Shown here: piece by piece, positions 8,187-19,467 of the stretch
Layout of the letters: each line of letters begins with the position of its first letter
Numbering within the stretch: position 1 is the first letter of the stretch
From: Alteromonas sp. RKMC-009
GTDB lineage: Bacteria > Pseudomonadota > Gammaproteobacteria > Enterobacterales > Alteromonadaceae
Reading direction: 5' to 3'
Length of the DNA stretch: 64,000 nt
Assembly (NCBI RefSeq): GCF_003584565.2
Contig: NZ_CP031010.1
Coordinates: forward strand, 992,001-1,056,000
Program-made: the position numbers and the translations under genes
The notes under the pieces: model-generated
Databases searched by the model: none
The model's input: the letters and a program-made list of their open reading frames with translations, nothing else
Told to the model about the DNA's origin: nothing

Positions 8187-8930
8187 TCAGATCGCAGGAT
8201 CCGGGTCTTTAACATAGTCAGACAGGACGTGATTGAATTTATCTATGAAGCCCGGGTCCACAGATTGTTTACTGAACATGAAGTGGACGTCCTGTACGTT
8301 AACGGGCTTATTACTGATTTCCAGTTCGAGGTGCAACTGTTCAGCATTAAAGCTAATCACTCTGATATCGTCCAGCACCAAATCGACACGGCCTCTGTTC
8401 AGAAACTGTAACCGCCGTTTAACGGAATCCAGATGAATAAGCTGCGCGCTGTACTGCTCAGTGACTGTTTCATTAAACCAGTCGCCGAACCACCCACCGG
8501 TATTTAACGCCAGGGTTTTGCCTTCCCTTAGTAAGGTTTCAAGAGATTTGCCGGCATATTCGTTATGATGGGAAGGATGAAAGGCAAAGCTGATGGTTTC
8601 TTTGCGGTAAGGAACAGAAAAATAGTTTTTCAGTGCTCTCGCCGGTGTGAAAGCTGCACCTGTAACTACATCAATTTGCCCCAGTTCTATTTGCTGAGTG
8701 ACCCGTCTTTCAGGCAGGATCTGGCTTTCCAGTGCATAATCCAGCTTGCCTAAAACCGACTTCAACAATTGGTAGTCTTCACCGGCCGGCTCATTATTGT
8801 CTGTTATGTACAGATAAGGAGGCCAGGCTGTACCACCGGTTGTCAGACTTTTTCTGTGCTCAGCACACCATACAGAGCTTTGATAAGCCATCGCTGTCAA
8901 AAAGATGATTAAACTGATGAAACGTTTCAA
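8187..8930 (-). CDS. periplasmic solute-binding protein, amino-acid-binding (SBP family 3) type
   Basis: About 247 residues with signal peptide MKRFISLIIFLTAMAYQSSVWC and the type 3 extracellular solute-binding fold (AWPPYLYI ... PERRVTQQIELGQIDVVTGAAFTPAR ... VDLVLDDIRVI). No permease or ATPase gene is near, so it may serve a distant ABC transporter, or be one of the stand-alone binding-protein homologues frequent in Alteromonadales. The open frame reaches a GTG at 8966, but that codon sits inside a hairpin behind npr; the TTG at 8930 with AAAGG upstream gives a clean signal peptide. Confidence 0.7.
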   Translation of the reverse strand: MKRFISLIIFLTAMAYQSSVWCAEHRKSLTTGGTAWPPYLYITDNNEPAGEDYQLLKSVLGKLDYALESQILPERRVTQQIELGQIDVVTGAAFTPARALKNYFSVPYRKETISFAFHPSHHNEYAGKSLETLLREGKTLALNTGGWFGDWFNETVTEQYSAQLIHLDSVKRRLQFLNRGRVDLVLDDIRVISFNAEQLHLELEISNKPVNVQDVHFMFSKQSVDPGFIDKFNHVLSDYVKDPDPAI

Positions 8931-8950
8931 CGGGTTTGCCTTTAAGCCTT

Positions 8951-8983
8951 CGCCGGCACTACACACTCAGTGGTGTGCCGGCG
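8951..8983. repeat. inverted repeat after npr
   Basis: CGCCGGCAC (8951-8959) and GTGCCGGCG (8975-8983) form a 9-bp GC-rich stem directly behind the npr stop codon. There is no T tract, so it may protect the 3' end or act as a weak terminator of the rpoN-npr transcript. Confidence 0.55.
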
Positions 8984-9256
8984 CTATTCATCTTCGTTAA
9001 ATCTGCCTGCAATTAATGCCTCAACAGCATCCATTGCAGCTTCAGCATCAGGACCTTCAGAGATCACAGTAACCTGTTCCCCCTGATGACTTTCCATCAT
9101 CATCAGTCCCAGTACACTATTGGCATTAGCCTGCTTATCGCCTTTTTGTAAAATAACTTCGGCATCGAACTGATTCGCCAGTTGCACCAACTGCGTTGCA
9201 GCCCGGGCATGCAGGCCCAGTTTATTAACAATAGTCAGAGATTTCTCTATGCGCAT
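8984..9256 (-). CDS. npr: HPr-family phosphocarrier of the nitrogen PTS (NPr)
   Basis: 90 residues; accepts phosphate from EI-Ntr and passes it to EIIA-Ntr (ptsN, three genes upstream). The phosphorylated histidine is His16 in NKLGLHARAA; the family Ser region is NANSVLGLMMM. It overlaps rapZ by one base. Its place at the end of rpoN-hpf-ptsN-rapZ-npr identifies it as NPr rather than the sugar-PTS HPr. Confidence 0.95.
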   Translation of the reverse strand: MRIEKSLTIVNKLGLHARAATQLVQLANQFDAEVILQKGDKQANANSVLGLMMMESHQGEQVTVISEGPDAEAAMDAVEALIAGRFNEDE

Positions 9257-10101
9257 TATTTACTTTGCTCCCTGTGGCGGATCTGGACATCAGGATGAGA
9301 TTCCCGGAAGTTTTTCGCCAGTGATTCCGCTACATAAACTGAACGGTGCTGTCCGCCGGTACATCCGATAGCGACTGTCACATAACTGCGGTTATTCCGT
9401 TCAAGGTGCGGCAGCCAGGTCGTGATGAGGTTCTGAATCTGCCAGATAAATTTAGTCACAATAGGCTGGGAACTGAGGAAAACCTGAACCGGTGTATCCA
9501 GGCCTGTCAGGTGTTTTAAATCCGGCTCCCAGTGAGGGTTTGGCAGAAAACGGGCGTCAAATACATAGTCTGCATCTTTGGGAATACCGTGTTTAAAGCC
9601 GAATGATTCAAATACCAGAACAAGTCGTGAGCTTTTCTTACCGAGGATACGCTCGCGGATTAATTCTGCCAGCTGGTGGATGCTCAGAGAGTCGGTATCA
9701 ATATTCAAATCCGCTCTTTCTGCTACGGGGGCCAGTAATTCCCGTTCTGTCTGAATGGCATCAGACAATGATTTATTCAGTTTGGCCAGCGGGTGTAACC
9801 GGCGGGTTTCGCTGAACCGGCGCACCAGCATATCGTCACTTGCGTCAATATATACGATGGTGACAGTCCATGACTGAGGCAGGTAGTCGAGAATTTCAAC
9901 CAGCTCAGAAGGCTCTTTAGGCAAGTTCCTGACATCAATACTCACAGCTACCTGCTCGTATTCATCGGCGACAGTGTGTGTCAGGGCTGGTAGCAGATTA
10001 ACCGGAATATTATCGACGCAGTAATACCCCAGATCCTCAAGGGCACGAAGTGCTACTGATTTTCCTGAACCTGAACGTCCGCTGATGATAATTAACTTCA
10101 C
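9256..10101 (-). CDS. rapZ: RNase adapter RapZ
   Basis: RapZ binds nucleotides and, in enterobacteria, guides RNase E to the small RNA GlmZ, controlling glucosamine-6-phosphate synthase. The 281 residues have an N-terminal P-loop GRSGSGKS (residues 8-15), a [11 protein letters not shown] segment and the C-terminal [15 protein letters not shown] motif. Normal length. Cotranscribed with ptsN (46-base gap) and npr (one-base overlap). Confidence 0.96.
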   Translation of the reverse strand: MKLIIISGRSGSGKSVALRALEDLGYYCVDNIPVNLLPALTHTVADEYEQVAVSIDVRNLPKEPSELVEILDYLPQSWTVTIVYIDASDDMLVRRFSETRRLHPLAKLNKSLSDAIQTERELLAPVAERADLNIDTDSLSIHQLAELIRERILGKKSSRLVLVFESFGFKHGIPKDADYVFDARFLPNPHWEPDLKHLTGLDTPVQVFLSSQPIVTKFIWQIQNLITTWLPHLERNNRSYVTVAIGCTGGQHRSVYVAESLAKNFRESHPDVQIRHREQSK

Positions 10102-10147
10102 GCCGTTTCTCCTGAAGTCACGTGTTGTCGGTGCGTATTACACTAAG

Positions 10148-10591
10148 TTACTGTAATGCGCGAATAATATCATCACTTGTCTGAGCTTTGCGGATAGTTT
10201 TTATGGTTTCTTTATCGCTGAGTTTCCCGGCAACCATGGCCAGAGTTTGTAAATGTCCTTCGGTTTGTTCCTGAGGGACAAGCAGAGTAAAGAAAATATC
10301 CACAGGTTTATTGTCGATTGCATCAAAATCGATGGCGGGCGTGCTGGTAACCACAATGGCGATGACTTTTTCCAGTCCGGCCAGACGACCATGGGGGAGG
10401 GCAATGCCGTTACCTATACCTGTGCTGCCCATTCGCTCACGGGCCAGCAGGCTACTTAACACGGTGGCTTCGTCTACATCGGGGTTATTTTTAGCTGCAA
10501 TCCCGCTGATGATTTCGAGAATGCGTTTTTTGCTATTGCACTGGACCGCACACTCGGTGCGGTCCAGGCTGACTATGGCTTGTATATCCAT
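10148..10591 (-). CDS. ptsN: EIIA-Ntr of the nitrogen PTS
   Basis: 147-residue PTS EIIA type 2 domain that receives phosphate from NPr and regulates potassium transport, nitrogen and envelope functions by protein contact. The active His67 lies in GNGIALPHGR. Eight bases separate it from hpf. Confidence 0.96.
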   Translation of the reverse strand: MDIQAIVSLDRTECAVQCNSKKRILEIISGIAAKNNPDVDEATVLSSLLARERMGSTGIGNGIALPHGRLAGLEKVIAIVVTSTPAIDFDAIDNKPVDIFFTLLVPQEQTEGHLQTLAMVAGKLSDKETIKTIRKAQTSDDIIRALQ

Positions 10592-10599
10592 GAATTCAA

Positions 10600-10887
10600 T
10601 TAGTGCTTTTTAAGCTTTTCCTTGTGTTTCAGGACCTGCCTGTCGAGTTTATCGACCATGCTGTCAATGGCAGCATACATGTCCTGATTTTCGGAAGAGG
10701 CGAAGACTTCCGCGCCGCTAAGATGAACCGTTGCTTCTGCTTTTTGGCTAAGCTTTTCAACATTTAAAATAACGTGCACATTTGATATGTGGTCAAAATG
10801 ACGTTCCAGTTTGCTGAACTTAGTATCGACATAATTACGCAAAGAATCAGTGATCTCAATGTGATGACCAGAAAGGTTGATTTGCAT
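10600..10887 (-). CDS. hpf: ribosome hibernation promoting factor
   Basis: 95 residues, the short HPF type, which binds the 30S decoding centre and promotes 100S dimers in stationary phase. Starts MQINLSGHHIEITDSLRNYV and ends KHKEKLKKH; the beta-alpha fold blocks (KLERHFDHISNVHVILNVEK, VHLSGAEVFASSE) are intact. Between rpoN and ptsN as in E. coli. Confidence 0.96.
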   Translation of the reverse strand: MQINLSGHHIEITDSLRNYVDTKFSKLERHFDHISNVHVILNVEKLSQKAEATVHLSGAEVFASSENQDMYAAIDSMVDKLDRQVLKHKEKLKKH

Positions 10888-10919
10888 ATTTCGTCTTCCT
10901 TATTTTGAGCAGCCTTAAG

Positions 10920-12404
<1,485 letters not shown>

Positions 12405-12499
12405 CTACGTCTTATATAAACTCTAAAAAGGACATCCGGTTGTAGCGGTGTGAGTGCCGGTGGCGAAATCTCCGCTAAATGCTCATCCCGATATCTTAA

Positions 12500-13225
12500 C
12501 TATAGCCTGAATTGCTCACCAAGGTATACATCACGAACTTTTTGATTACTTAATACCTGTTCTGCGGTGCCCTGAGCAATCAGTTCTCCATGACTGACGA
12601 TATAGGCCTCTTCACACACATCAAGGGTTTCCCTGACATTGTGGTCGGTGATGAGGATACCGATACCTCTGTCCCGTAAGTGCTGAATGATCTTCTTTAT
12701 ATCATTAACCGAAATCGGGTCAACTCCGGCGAAGGGTTCATCGAGCAAAATAAATTGCGGATTGGCTGCCAGTGCGCGGGCAATTTCAACCCGGCGGCGT
12801 TCGCCACCCGACAAACTCATACCTGTGCTATTACGTATATGGTTAATATTAAATTCATCAAGTAGTGCATCCGCTTCCTGCTCACGTTGATGACTTTTTA
12901 AGTCTTTACGCGTCTGCAATATCGCCATGATGTTTTCATGTACGGTCAGCTTGCGGAAAATGGATGCCTCCTGGGGCAAATAACCAATTCCCCGGCGGGC
13001 ACGTTCGTGCATTGGCTGGTGAGTCAGCTCCTGCTCATCTATGAGGATTTTGCCTTTATCCAGCGGCACAAGACCGACAATCATGTAAAACGTTGTGGTT
13101 TTACCTGCACCGTTAGGACCCAGCAGACCTACTATCTGTCCGGTAGAAACCGATAAACTAACGTCACGGACGACCTGGCGTGATTTATACGACTTTGCCA
13201 GATGAGTCGCACTCAGGGTTGCCAT
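12500..13225 (-). CDS. lptB: LPS export ABC ATPase LptB
   Basis: 241-residue cytoplasmic ATPase that with LptFG extracts lipopolysaccharide from the inner membrane. Walker [10 protein letters not shown] at about residues 36-44, signature [15 protein letters not shown], Walker [14 protein letters not shown], and the LptB-typical C-terminus VYLGEQFRL. Five bases from lptA. Confidence 0.97.
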   Translation of the reverse strand: MATLSATHLAKSYKSRQVVRDVSLSVSTGQIVGLLGPNGAGKTTTFYMIVGLVPLDKGKILIDEQELTHQPMHERARRGIGYLPQEASIFRKLTVHENIMAILQTRKDLKSHQREQEADALLDEFNINHIRNSTGMSLSGGERRRVEIARALAANPQFILLDEPFAGVDPISVNDIKKIIQHLRDRGIGILITDHNVRETLDVCEEAYIVSHGELIAQGTAEQVLSNQKVRDVYLGEQFRL

Positions 13226-13230
13226 GTAAC

Positions 13231-13800
13231 TCAGTTACCCTCGTTTTCGTTGCTGTCTGAAGTCTTGTTCTCTTCCTTCAACTCTTTAACTGTGTCAGGA
13301 CGGAAAACCGTGGTTACCCGGCCGTTGCTGTTACTTTCACCGCCGGTTGCCAGAAGTTGCTCTTTTGACATGTCATAGGTGATGCTATCTCCCTGGACCA
13401 TGCTGGTATCTTGCTGGATTTTCGCATCACCTTGCAAGGAAATAAGTTGTTTGGCGACTTCGTAGCGAATTTCATTTGCGCTGGCTTTTACCTTTGCACC
13501 GTCATCCAGGGTTTGAGAATAACTGGCTGGTTTTCCGCGGGCGATAAAAATTTCTTTTCCTTCGCCTTCACTGGCGATGGCTTCCACTTCATCTGCGGCA
13601 ATAATGAGTGAACCCTGGGTGATTTTCACATCGTCTTTAAAAACCGATTTTTTCTTCTTACCGTCGATAAACTGTGACTTGGCATCCACGGTAATCGGCT
13701 TTTCAAAATCACCGGAGCCGGCCATTGCCTCACCGGCAACAGCAAGCAGCGTTATTACTGCAAAAAGGCTAACTGCCCGGGGAATAAATTGTCTGCACAT
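13231..13800 (-). CDS. lptA: LPS transport periplasmic protein LptA
   Basis: About 189 residues; signal peptide (ending GEAMA), then the OstA-like beta-jellyroll that bridges LptC and LptD for LPS transport ([30 protein letters not shown]). C-terminal tail is hydrophilic ([14 protein letters not shown]). ATG at 13800 is preferred over the TTG two codons upstream. Its 5' end overlaps lptC by 32 bases. Confidence 0.94.
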   Translation of the reverse strand: MCRQFIPRAVSLFAVITLLAVAGEAMAGSGDFEKPITVDAKSQFIDGKKKKSVFKDDVKITQGSLIIAADEVEAIASEGEGKEIFIARGKPASYSQTLDDGAKVKASANEIRYEVAKQLISLQGDAKIQQDTSMVQGDSITYDMSKEQLLATGGESNSNGRVTTVFRPDTVKELKEENKTSDSNENEGN

Positions 13801-14332
13801 GATCAATTAACTCATATTGTTGGGTACGCAGGTTCGCATTGAAACCGTTACTTTTAATGATGGTCTGTACGCCGCGTATATCTACCGGCTGGTCTGAAGT
13901 CATGGTTTTGTCATCCAGATTCACCTTAATAAAATTGGTTGTGATGGTCTGGATAAACTCTTCAGGGTTCAGGCTTTTTATCAGCACATTGTCTTCCAGC
14001 TGGATCAGGTCATCGTTGTAGAGTGTGCCTTCATCAGCGGTAACTTGCCATGGGGCCTCGTCATCATTCACATAGACAGTGTATTTGGGTTGGTCGAATA
14101 ACACAAAGCCTAGTTGGTCGTAATGCTCCATAGAGGCGGCAAAGACTTCGTGGTTGAGTTTGCCTTCTTCGTTGTACAGCGTGGTTGTCAAATTCTTTGC
14201 TTTATAGGCAGGGCGTAAGGCGTCTGCACCGGCTTTTTTCGCCGGTGCCTGCTCTTCTGCCATCCATACAGGAAGGTACATCAGCAGCGCCATAACAAAC
14301 AGCGCAGAAATACTGATCCCTAAACGGTTCAT
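13769..14332 (-). CDS. lptC: LPS export protein LptC
   Basis: 187 residues; one N-terminal membrane anchor (ISISALFVMALLMYLPVWM) and a periplasmic beta-jellyroll that receives LPS from LptB2FG and passes it to LptA. Overlaps kdsC by four bases (ATGA) and lptA by 32. Confidence 0.94.
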   Translation of the reverse strand: MNRLGISISALFVMALLMYLPVWMAEEQAPAKKAGADALRPAYKAKNLTTTLYNEEGKLNHEVFAASMEHYDQLGFVLFDQPKYTVYVNDDEAPWQVTADEGTLYNDDLIQLEDNVLIKSLNPEEFIQTITTNFIKVNLDDKTMTSDQPVDIRGVQTIIKSNGFNANLRTQQYELIDHVQTIYSPGS

Positions 14333-14883
14333 ACACTGGCCCCGTGTATGGTGTCCAGCGTACCGAGCGCTTGTAAAATTACATCACAGACTTCCCGTAC
14401 TGCCCCGAATCCACCATTTTTTGTGGTGATCCAGTTCGCTTCGCGGGTAACGGCCGGATGGGCATCTTTCACCGCAATTTTTGTTTCGGCAAACCGGTAC
14501 ATGCCAAGATCCGGCATATCATCACCGATAGCTGCGACCTCTGATGGCGCCAGATTCAACATTTCGCACAACTGAGCCATAGCCGTGGCTTTATCTTCCT
14601 GACCCTGAATAATGTGCTTCACATTCAGGGCGGTCATGCGATTCTTTACAATGGCCGAGTCGCGGCCGGTTATGACAGCAACGTCCACACCACTGTTTAT
14701 TAATGCTTTAACGCCATAGCCATCGCGGGTGTGAAAGGCTTTTAACTCTTCACCATTGTTGCCAAGGTAAATTCTGCCGTCAGAAAATACGCCGTCGATA
14801 TCACAAACGAGCAGTTTTAGCCCTTTGAGTTTTTCAAACCGCTCTTCACTGATCACACCGTAAAAAGTGACTTCATGTCCCAT
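14329..14883 (-). CDS. kdsC: 3-deoxy-D-manno-octulosonate 8-phosphate phosphatase
   Basis: 184-residue HAD-superfamily phosphatase of the Kdo pathway. The nucleophile pair is Asp28/Asp30 in LLVCDIDGVFSDG; VITGRDS and the late IGDDMPD motif complete the HAD site. Overlaps kdsD by one base and lptC by four. Confidence 0.96.
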   Translation of the reverse strand: MGHEVTFYGVISEERFEKLKGLKLLVCDIDGVFSDGRIYLGNNGEELKAFHTRDGYGVKALINSGVDVAVITGRDSAIVKNRMTALNVKHIIQGQEDKATAMAQLCEMLNLAPSEVAAIGDDMPDLGMYRFAETKIAVKDAHPAVTREANWITTKNGGFGAVREVCDVILQALGTLDTIHGASV

Positions 14884-15854
14884 CAGAGAACTCCTGCTTT
14901 AAGCAACATATGCATGTTGAATGCGCCCACTGGGTAATGATTTTCATCCACCACCATCAGCGCACTGATCTTGTGTTTTTCCATTAAATTTAACGCTTCC
15001 ACTGCCAGTGTACCGGAGCGGGTAGTTTTCCCGCCGCGGGTCATAACATTGGCTACCGGAGTAGTATGAATGTCGGTTCTGGCGTCCAGGATTCGTCTCA
15101 GATCGCCGTCGGTAAAAATACCGCTGAGTTTGCCGCTGTCATCTGTAATACCTGTCATTCCCAGACCTTTAGAAGATATTTCCAGCAGAGCCTGTGAAAT
15201 GGTCGCGGCAGACGATACAAGAGGAAGAGCGTCGCCGGTCAGCATGATATCGCCCACTTTGAGTAACAGTTTCCGGCCCAGACTGCCGCCCGGATGAGAG
15301 AGGGCGAAATCATCTGATGTGAATCCTTTAGCATCCAGTAGTGCAATGGCCAGCGCGTCACCCATTACCAGCGTTGCTGTAGTACTTGAGGTCGGTGCAA
15401 GCCCCAGCGAACAGGCTTCTTTTTCCACACTGATATTGAGTACCACATTGGCATGCTGGCCGAGGGTGCTTGATTCGCTGTTCGTCATCGCGATGACAGG
15501 CACAGACAACCGCTTGACCACGGGAAGCAGGTTCACCAGTTCGCCGGTTTCTCCGGAATTTGAAATAGCCAGCAATATGTCTGTCTGACTGAGCATGCCG
15601 AGATCGCCATGATTGGCTTCGCCCGGGTGCATGAAAAAGGCCGGTGTGCCTGTACTGGCAAGAGTCGCAGCAATTTTGCGTCCGATGTGGCCGGATTTCC
15701 CCATGCCGCACACGACGACTTTGCCTTTGCATTCGGACAACAAGGTGCAGGCTTGCTCAAATTTATTGTCCAGCCGGGATGCCAGCGCACTTACTGCGCT
15801 GGTTTCAATTTCTATGACCCGTCTGGCTGACGCGATATACGGTGAATTACTCAT
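14883..15854 (-). CDS. kdsD: D-arabinose 5-phosphate isomerase
   Basis: 323 residues; converts ribulose 5-phosphate to arabinose 5-phosphate, the first precursor of Kdo. N-terminal SIS domain (GKVVVCGMGKSGHIGRKIAA; SNSGETGELVNLLP) and two C-terminal CBS domains (GMTGITDDSGKLSGIFTDGDLRR; KISALMVVDENHYPVGAFNMH). Directly abuts yrbG. Confidence 0.96.
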   Translation of the reverse strand: MSNSPYIASARRVIEIETSAVSALASRLDNKFEQACTLLSECKGKVVVCGMGKSGHIGRKIAATLASTGTPAFFMHPGEANHGDLGMLSQTDILLAISNSGETGELVNLLPVVKRLSVPVIAMTNSESSTLGQHANVVLNISVEKEACSLGLAPTSSTTATLVMGDALAIALLDAKGFTSDDFALSHPGGSLGRKLLLKVGDIMLTGDALPLVSSAATISQALLEISSKGLGMTGITDDSGKLSGIFTDGDLRRILDARTDIHTTPVANVMTRGGKTTRSGTLAVEALNLMEKHKISALMVVDENHYPVGAFNMHMLLKAGVL

Positions 15855-16811
15855 TTAACCAAATAACCAGAATTGATACGCCACAAAGCATAGTACAAAG
15901 ATGCCACCTTCCAGGCGGCCTAACTGGCGTTTGCCGATAAAATTAAAGCTCAGGAAAAATAATAACACTGTGAGACCAAACATCACCCACATGTCTCTGT
16001 TATACACATTCTCGTCCAGTAGCCCGGGAGCAATGAGTCCCGGCATACCTAATACTGCCAGCAGATTAAAGATATTCGAGCCGATAACATTTCCCAGTGC
16101 CAGATCGCTTTCACCTTTCAGTACACCGGCCACACTGGCGGCCAGTTCCGGTAAGCTGGTGCCCAGCGCTATGATTGTCAGACCGATTACCAGGTCGGAC
16201 ACTCCGAAGAAATGGGCGATATCTACTGCTGCATTCACCATAAAATGGGCGCTGAGTGGCAGTAACACAATACCCACGCCAACCCACAACACCGCAGAAC
16301 CGGTATTTACACCATCGGGAATTTCTCCGTCAGTTTCTTTCACCAACGGATCTTCTTTATCTACCTGTAATGAAATCCAAGCCATACCTGCGAGTACAAA
16401 TACAAACAGGCCGAGGAGAATCATGCCTTCCAGGTGAGCCAGTTTGCCGTTATTAAGAAAGAACATGGCAAGCACGGTTACACCAAGCAGAACCGGGAAT
16501 TCACGTTTTAAAGTAGAGGAAGAGACGACGAGCGGTTTGACCAGGGCCGTGATACCCAGCACAAGGGCAACATTGGTAATATTCGAGCCCAGCGCATTAC
16601 CTACCGCTGTGTTCATATTGCCATTTGAAGAGGCGATAGCTGATACAACAATTTCCGGTGCTGATGACCCCATAGCGACAATGGTTAAACCAATCATCAT
16701 GGGGGAGATTCCGATATTTTTCGCCAGTGCGGAAGCGCCATAAACGAAGCGGTCGGCACTCCAGCTAAGTACAGCAAGACCCAGCAGGAAAATACAGATA
16801 GAAAGTATCAC
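15855..16811 (-). CDS. yrbG: calcium/sodium antiporter YrbG
   Basis: 318 residues, about ten membrane segments in two inverted halves, each with the exchanger alpha-repeat signature: MGSSAPEIVVSAIAS in the first and LGTSLPELAASVAGV in the second. Family: K+-independent CaCA exchangers. It is the first gene of the yrbG-kdsD-kdsC-lptCAB block, divergent from mlaF as in E. coli. Confidence 0.94.
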   Translation of the reverse strand: MILSICIFLLGLAVLSWSADRFVYGASALAKNIGISPMMIGLTIVAMGSSAPEIVVSAIASSNGNMNTAVGNALGSNITNVALVLGITALVKPLVVSSSTLKREFPVLLGVTVLAMFFLNNGKLAHLEGMILLGLFVFVLAGMAWISLQVDKEDPLVKETDGEIPDGVNTGSAVLWVGVGIVLLPLSAHFMVNAAVDIAHFFGVSDLVIGLTIIALGTSLPELAASVAGVLKGESDLALGNVIGSNIFNLLAVLGMPGLIAPGLLDENVYNRDMWVMFGLTVLLFFLSFNFIGKRQLGRLEGGIFVLCFVAYQFWLFG

Positions 16812-17321
16812 AAGTTACCATTCGTCCTTTGTTTTTTCGGATTGTCGCAAAAAGTACAGCATTTGCATACGGTTTAGATAGAATACCTGCTAATACGGTT
16901 GCAACTGGTTATAAGTGCAACAGTTGCTGTTGCTTTTCCGCTATCTGCAAGCATATTTCTGCTCTGTATCAACAACATCAATGTGATAAATCATCCGGAT
17001 TGTCAAAAACTGTCAGCATGATGACAAAAGTGTAATCGCGCTGTGACGGTTTTTTTTACGTACAAAAGAGAGTGGTCAGTCTTGAGGCTGGCTCTGATGG
17101 CATGATTCTCGCTGGCAAGCTTGCCGGAACCGGAGAAATTTGCGCAGACAGTGGCAATAAAAGCAAGCGTAAAGTTTTCGAAAAATGCGAACACACCTTG
17201 TAACTTTTTCGTTTTGGCGGCTGTCCTCAAATGAAGATACAATGGTGTATGTAAAATCGGGTAGTAGCATTTTCTGCTACCGCCGGCAAAGAACATAAAG
17301 GGAAGGCGCGTCTTCAAGAAT
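16812..17321. promoter_or_regulatory. divergent intergenic region yrbG/mlaF
   Basis: 510 bases without a supported gene; must hold the promoters of the lpt and mla operons. Visible structures: a 7-bp inverted repeat GCAACTG (16901-16907) / CAGTTGC (16921-16927) and a small hairpin GTAGCA/TGCTAC near 17265-17281 close to mlaF. Short ORFs here lack family resemblance and ribosome sites. Confidence 0.6.
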
Positions 17322-18122
17322 ATGGGAAATTTAGTGGAAATAGATAACATGACATTCCGGCGCGGATCCCGCGTTATCTATGACGGAGTGTCGATTGTTG
17401 TTCCCAAAGGCAAGATTACAGCGGTAATGGGCCCGAGCGGAATCGGCAAAACGACTTTGCTGAAATTGATTGGCGGGCAGCTCCCGCCGGATGAAGGCGA
17501 TATCCGCTTCGATGGCGACAGTATTGTTTCTATGAGTCGCAGCGAGTTATACAAAACCCGTCGTCGCATGAGCATGTTGTTTCAGAGCGGAGCGCTTTTT
17601 ACTGACATGACGGTACGCGACAACGTAGCGTTTCCGCTCAAAGAACATACAAAGCTAAGCGATGATATTATCAACACCATTGTCGCACTTAAGCTACAGG
17701 CTGTAGGGTTACGTGGTGCGGCAGATATGATGCCCAGTGAACTGTCCGGTGGTATGGCCAGACGTGCTGCACTGGCCCGTTCTATTTCTCTGGATCCGGA
17801 TCTCATCATGTATGACGAGCCTTTCGCTGGCCAGGACCCCATCTCCATGGGGGTGCTGGTGAAATTGATTCGTGAACTGAATGATGCCCTTGATGTCACC
17901 AGTATCGTAGTGACACACGATGTCACGGAAGTGCTTACCATTGCTGATTACATCTACATTCTGGCGGATAAGCGCATTATCGGTCAGGGCACTGCCGAAG
18001 AAATTCAAAACAGCGATTCTGCGCTGGTTCAGCAGTTTCTGAATGGTGAAGCCGATGGACCGGTGCCATTTCACTATCCGGCGAAAGACTTATCCGACAG
18101 TTTGTTCGGGGGTAAGTCATGA
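17322..18122 (+). CDS. mlaF: phospholipid ABC transporter ATPase MlaF
   Basis: 266 residues; ATPase of the MlaFEDB complex that moves phospholipids between the inner membrane and MlaC and keeps outer-membrane asymmetry. Walker [10 protein letters not shown], signature [14 protein letters not shown], Walker [18 protein letters not shown] overlap with mlaE. Confidence 0.96.
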   Translation: MGNLVEIDNMTFRRGSRVIYDGVSIVVPKGKITAVMGPSGIGKTTLLKLIGGQLPPDEGDIRFDGDSIVSMSRSELYKTRRRMSMLFQSGALFTDMTVRDNVAFPLKEHTKLSDDIINTIVALKLQAVGLRGAADMMPSELSGGMARRAALARSISLDPDLIMYDEPFAGQDPISMGVLVKLIRELNDALDVTSIVVTHDVTEVLTIADYIYILADKRIIGQGTAEEIQNSDSALVQQFLNGEADGPVPFHYPAKDLSDSLFGGKS

Positions 18123-18895
18123 AGTTTCTTCAACAAACCGGCGCTGCAACCATCGCCAAAGTCGCTGCAATTGGCCGTGCAGGCATCATGCTTTCCGGTG
18201 CCTTATTTGCAGCTCCCAAAGTTAAGAATATCTCACTGACCATTCGTCAGCTTTATGTTGTGGGTGTGCAATCACTGCTGATTATTCTGGTATCAGGCCT
18301 GTTCATTGGCATGGTAATGGCTTTGCAGGGCTATACCATTCTGGTGGGTTATGGAGCTGAAGGCAGCCTGGGGCCCATGGTCGCACTGTCATTGTTACGG
18401 GAATTGGGACCGGTGGTCACCGCATTACTATTTGCCGGTCGTGCAGGTTCTGCATTAACCGCCGAAATCGGGTTAATGAAAGCCACAGAGCAATTATCCA
18501 GTCTGGAAATGATGGCGGTGGATCCTCTTCGCAGAGTGGTTGCTCCCCGTTTCTGGGCCGGCATGATCGCTATGCCGTCACTGGCAATGATATTCAGTGC
18601 GGTTGGTATTCTGGGTGGTCACCTGGTTGGTGTCGACTGGCTGGGTGTTGATGGCGGTAGTTACTGGTCGTTGATGCAATCAACGGTTGAATGGCAAAAA
18701 GATGTGGTCAACGGCGTCATAAAAAGCCTCGTGTTTGCCCTGGTTGTGACCTGGATTGCCATATTTAAAGGATATGATTCGGTTCCGACCTCAGAAGGCA
18801 TCAGTAAAGCCACGACGGAAACCGTTGTTTTTTCATCATTAGCTGTATTGGGGTTGGACTTCGTACTCACTGCCCTGATGTTCGGAATTGAGTAG
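18119..18895 (+). CDS. mlaE: phospholipid ABC transporter permease MlaE
   Basis: 258 residues with about five membrane segments; MlaE/permease family motifs [22 protein letters not shown] and [13 protein letters not shown] are intact. Inner-membrane partner of MlaF, D and B. Nine bases to mlaD. Confidence 0.96.
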   Translation: MKFLQQTGAATIAKVAAIGRAGIMLSGALFAAPKVKNISLTIRQLYVVGVQSLLIILVSGLFIGMVMALQGYTILVGYGAEGSLGPMVALSLLRELGPVVTALLFAGRAGSALTAEIGLMKATEQLSSLEMMAVDPLRRVVAPRFWAGMIAMPSLAMIFSAVGILGGHLVGVDWLGVDGGSYWSLMQSTVEWQKDVVNGVIKSLVFALVVTWIAIFKGYDSVPTSEGISKATTETVVFSSLAVLGLDFVLTALMFGIE

Positions 18896-18904
18896 AGGAT
18901 AGAA

Positions 18905-19387
18905 ATGAATAAGTACAAAACGGAAGTGATGGTTGGTGTATTTGTGGTGCTGACTATTGCAGCCACCTTATTGCTGGCTTTGAAAGTGGCAAACCAGACC
19001 ATGACCAACGCAGGCGACACGTATAACCTCTACGCCAAATTCGACAATATTGGCGGCCTGAAAGTGCGCTCTGCGGTAAAAGTGGGCGGTGTGACAATTG
19101 GTCGTGTAACAGATATTCATCTGGATAAAGAAGACTACACGCCGGTTGTGACGCTGAGCATTTCGACCAGTTACGAAGGATTTCCTGATACCAGTTCGGT
19201 ATCCATTCTGACATCCGGCCTGCTGGGTGAGCAATACGTCGGATTTCAGCCCGGTTTTTCCTTCGACGGGGTTGAAGAGCTGAAAGACGGTGACTATTTA
19301 CAAGACACCAAGTCTGCGCTGGTGCTTGAGGATCTGATTGGTCAGTTCCTGTTCAACCGCGGCGGCAGCAGCGACAGTAACGAATAA
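18905..19387 (+). CDS. mlaD: MCE-domain phospholipid-binding protein MlaD
   Basis: 160 residues; one N-terminal membrane segment (VMVGVFVVLTIAATLLLALKVA) and a periplasmic MCE domain (YNLYAKFDNIGGLKVRSAVKVGGVTIGRV; LTSGLLGEQYVGFQPG). Forms the hexameric ring on the periplasmic face of MlaFEDB. GAGGAT before the start. Confidence 0.95.
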   Translation: MNKYKTEVMVGVFVVLTIAATLLLALKVANQTMTNAGDTYNLYAKFDNIGGLKVRSAVKVGGVTIGRVTDIHLDKEDYTPVVTLSISTSYEGFPDTSSVSILTSGLLGEQYVGFQPGFSFDGVEELKDGDYLQDTKSALVLEDLIGQFLFNRGGSSDSNE

Positions 19388-19467
19388 TTGAAACAATTTC
19401 CGTGATGCGGGGGTCTGATTCTTTAAGGCTACCGCACCACAATAAGGACACAATTTTAGGAGATTAA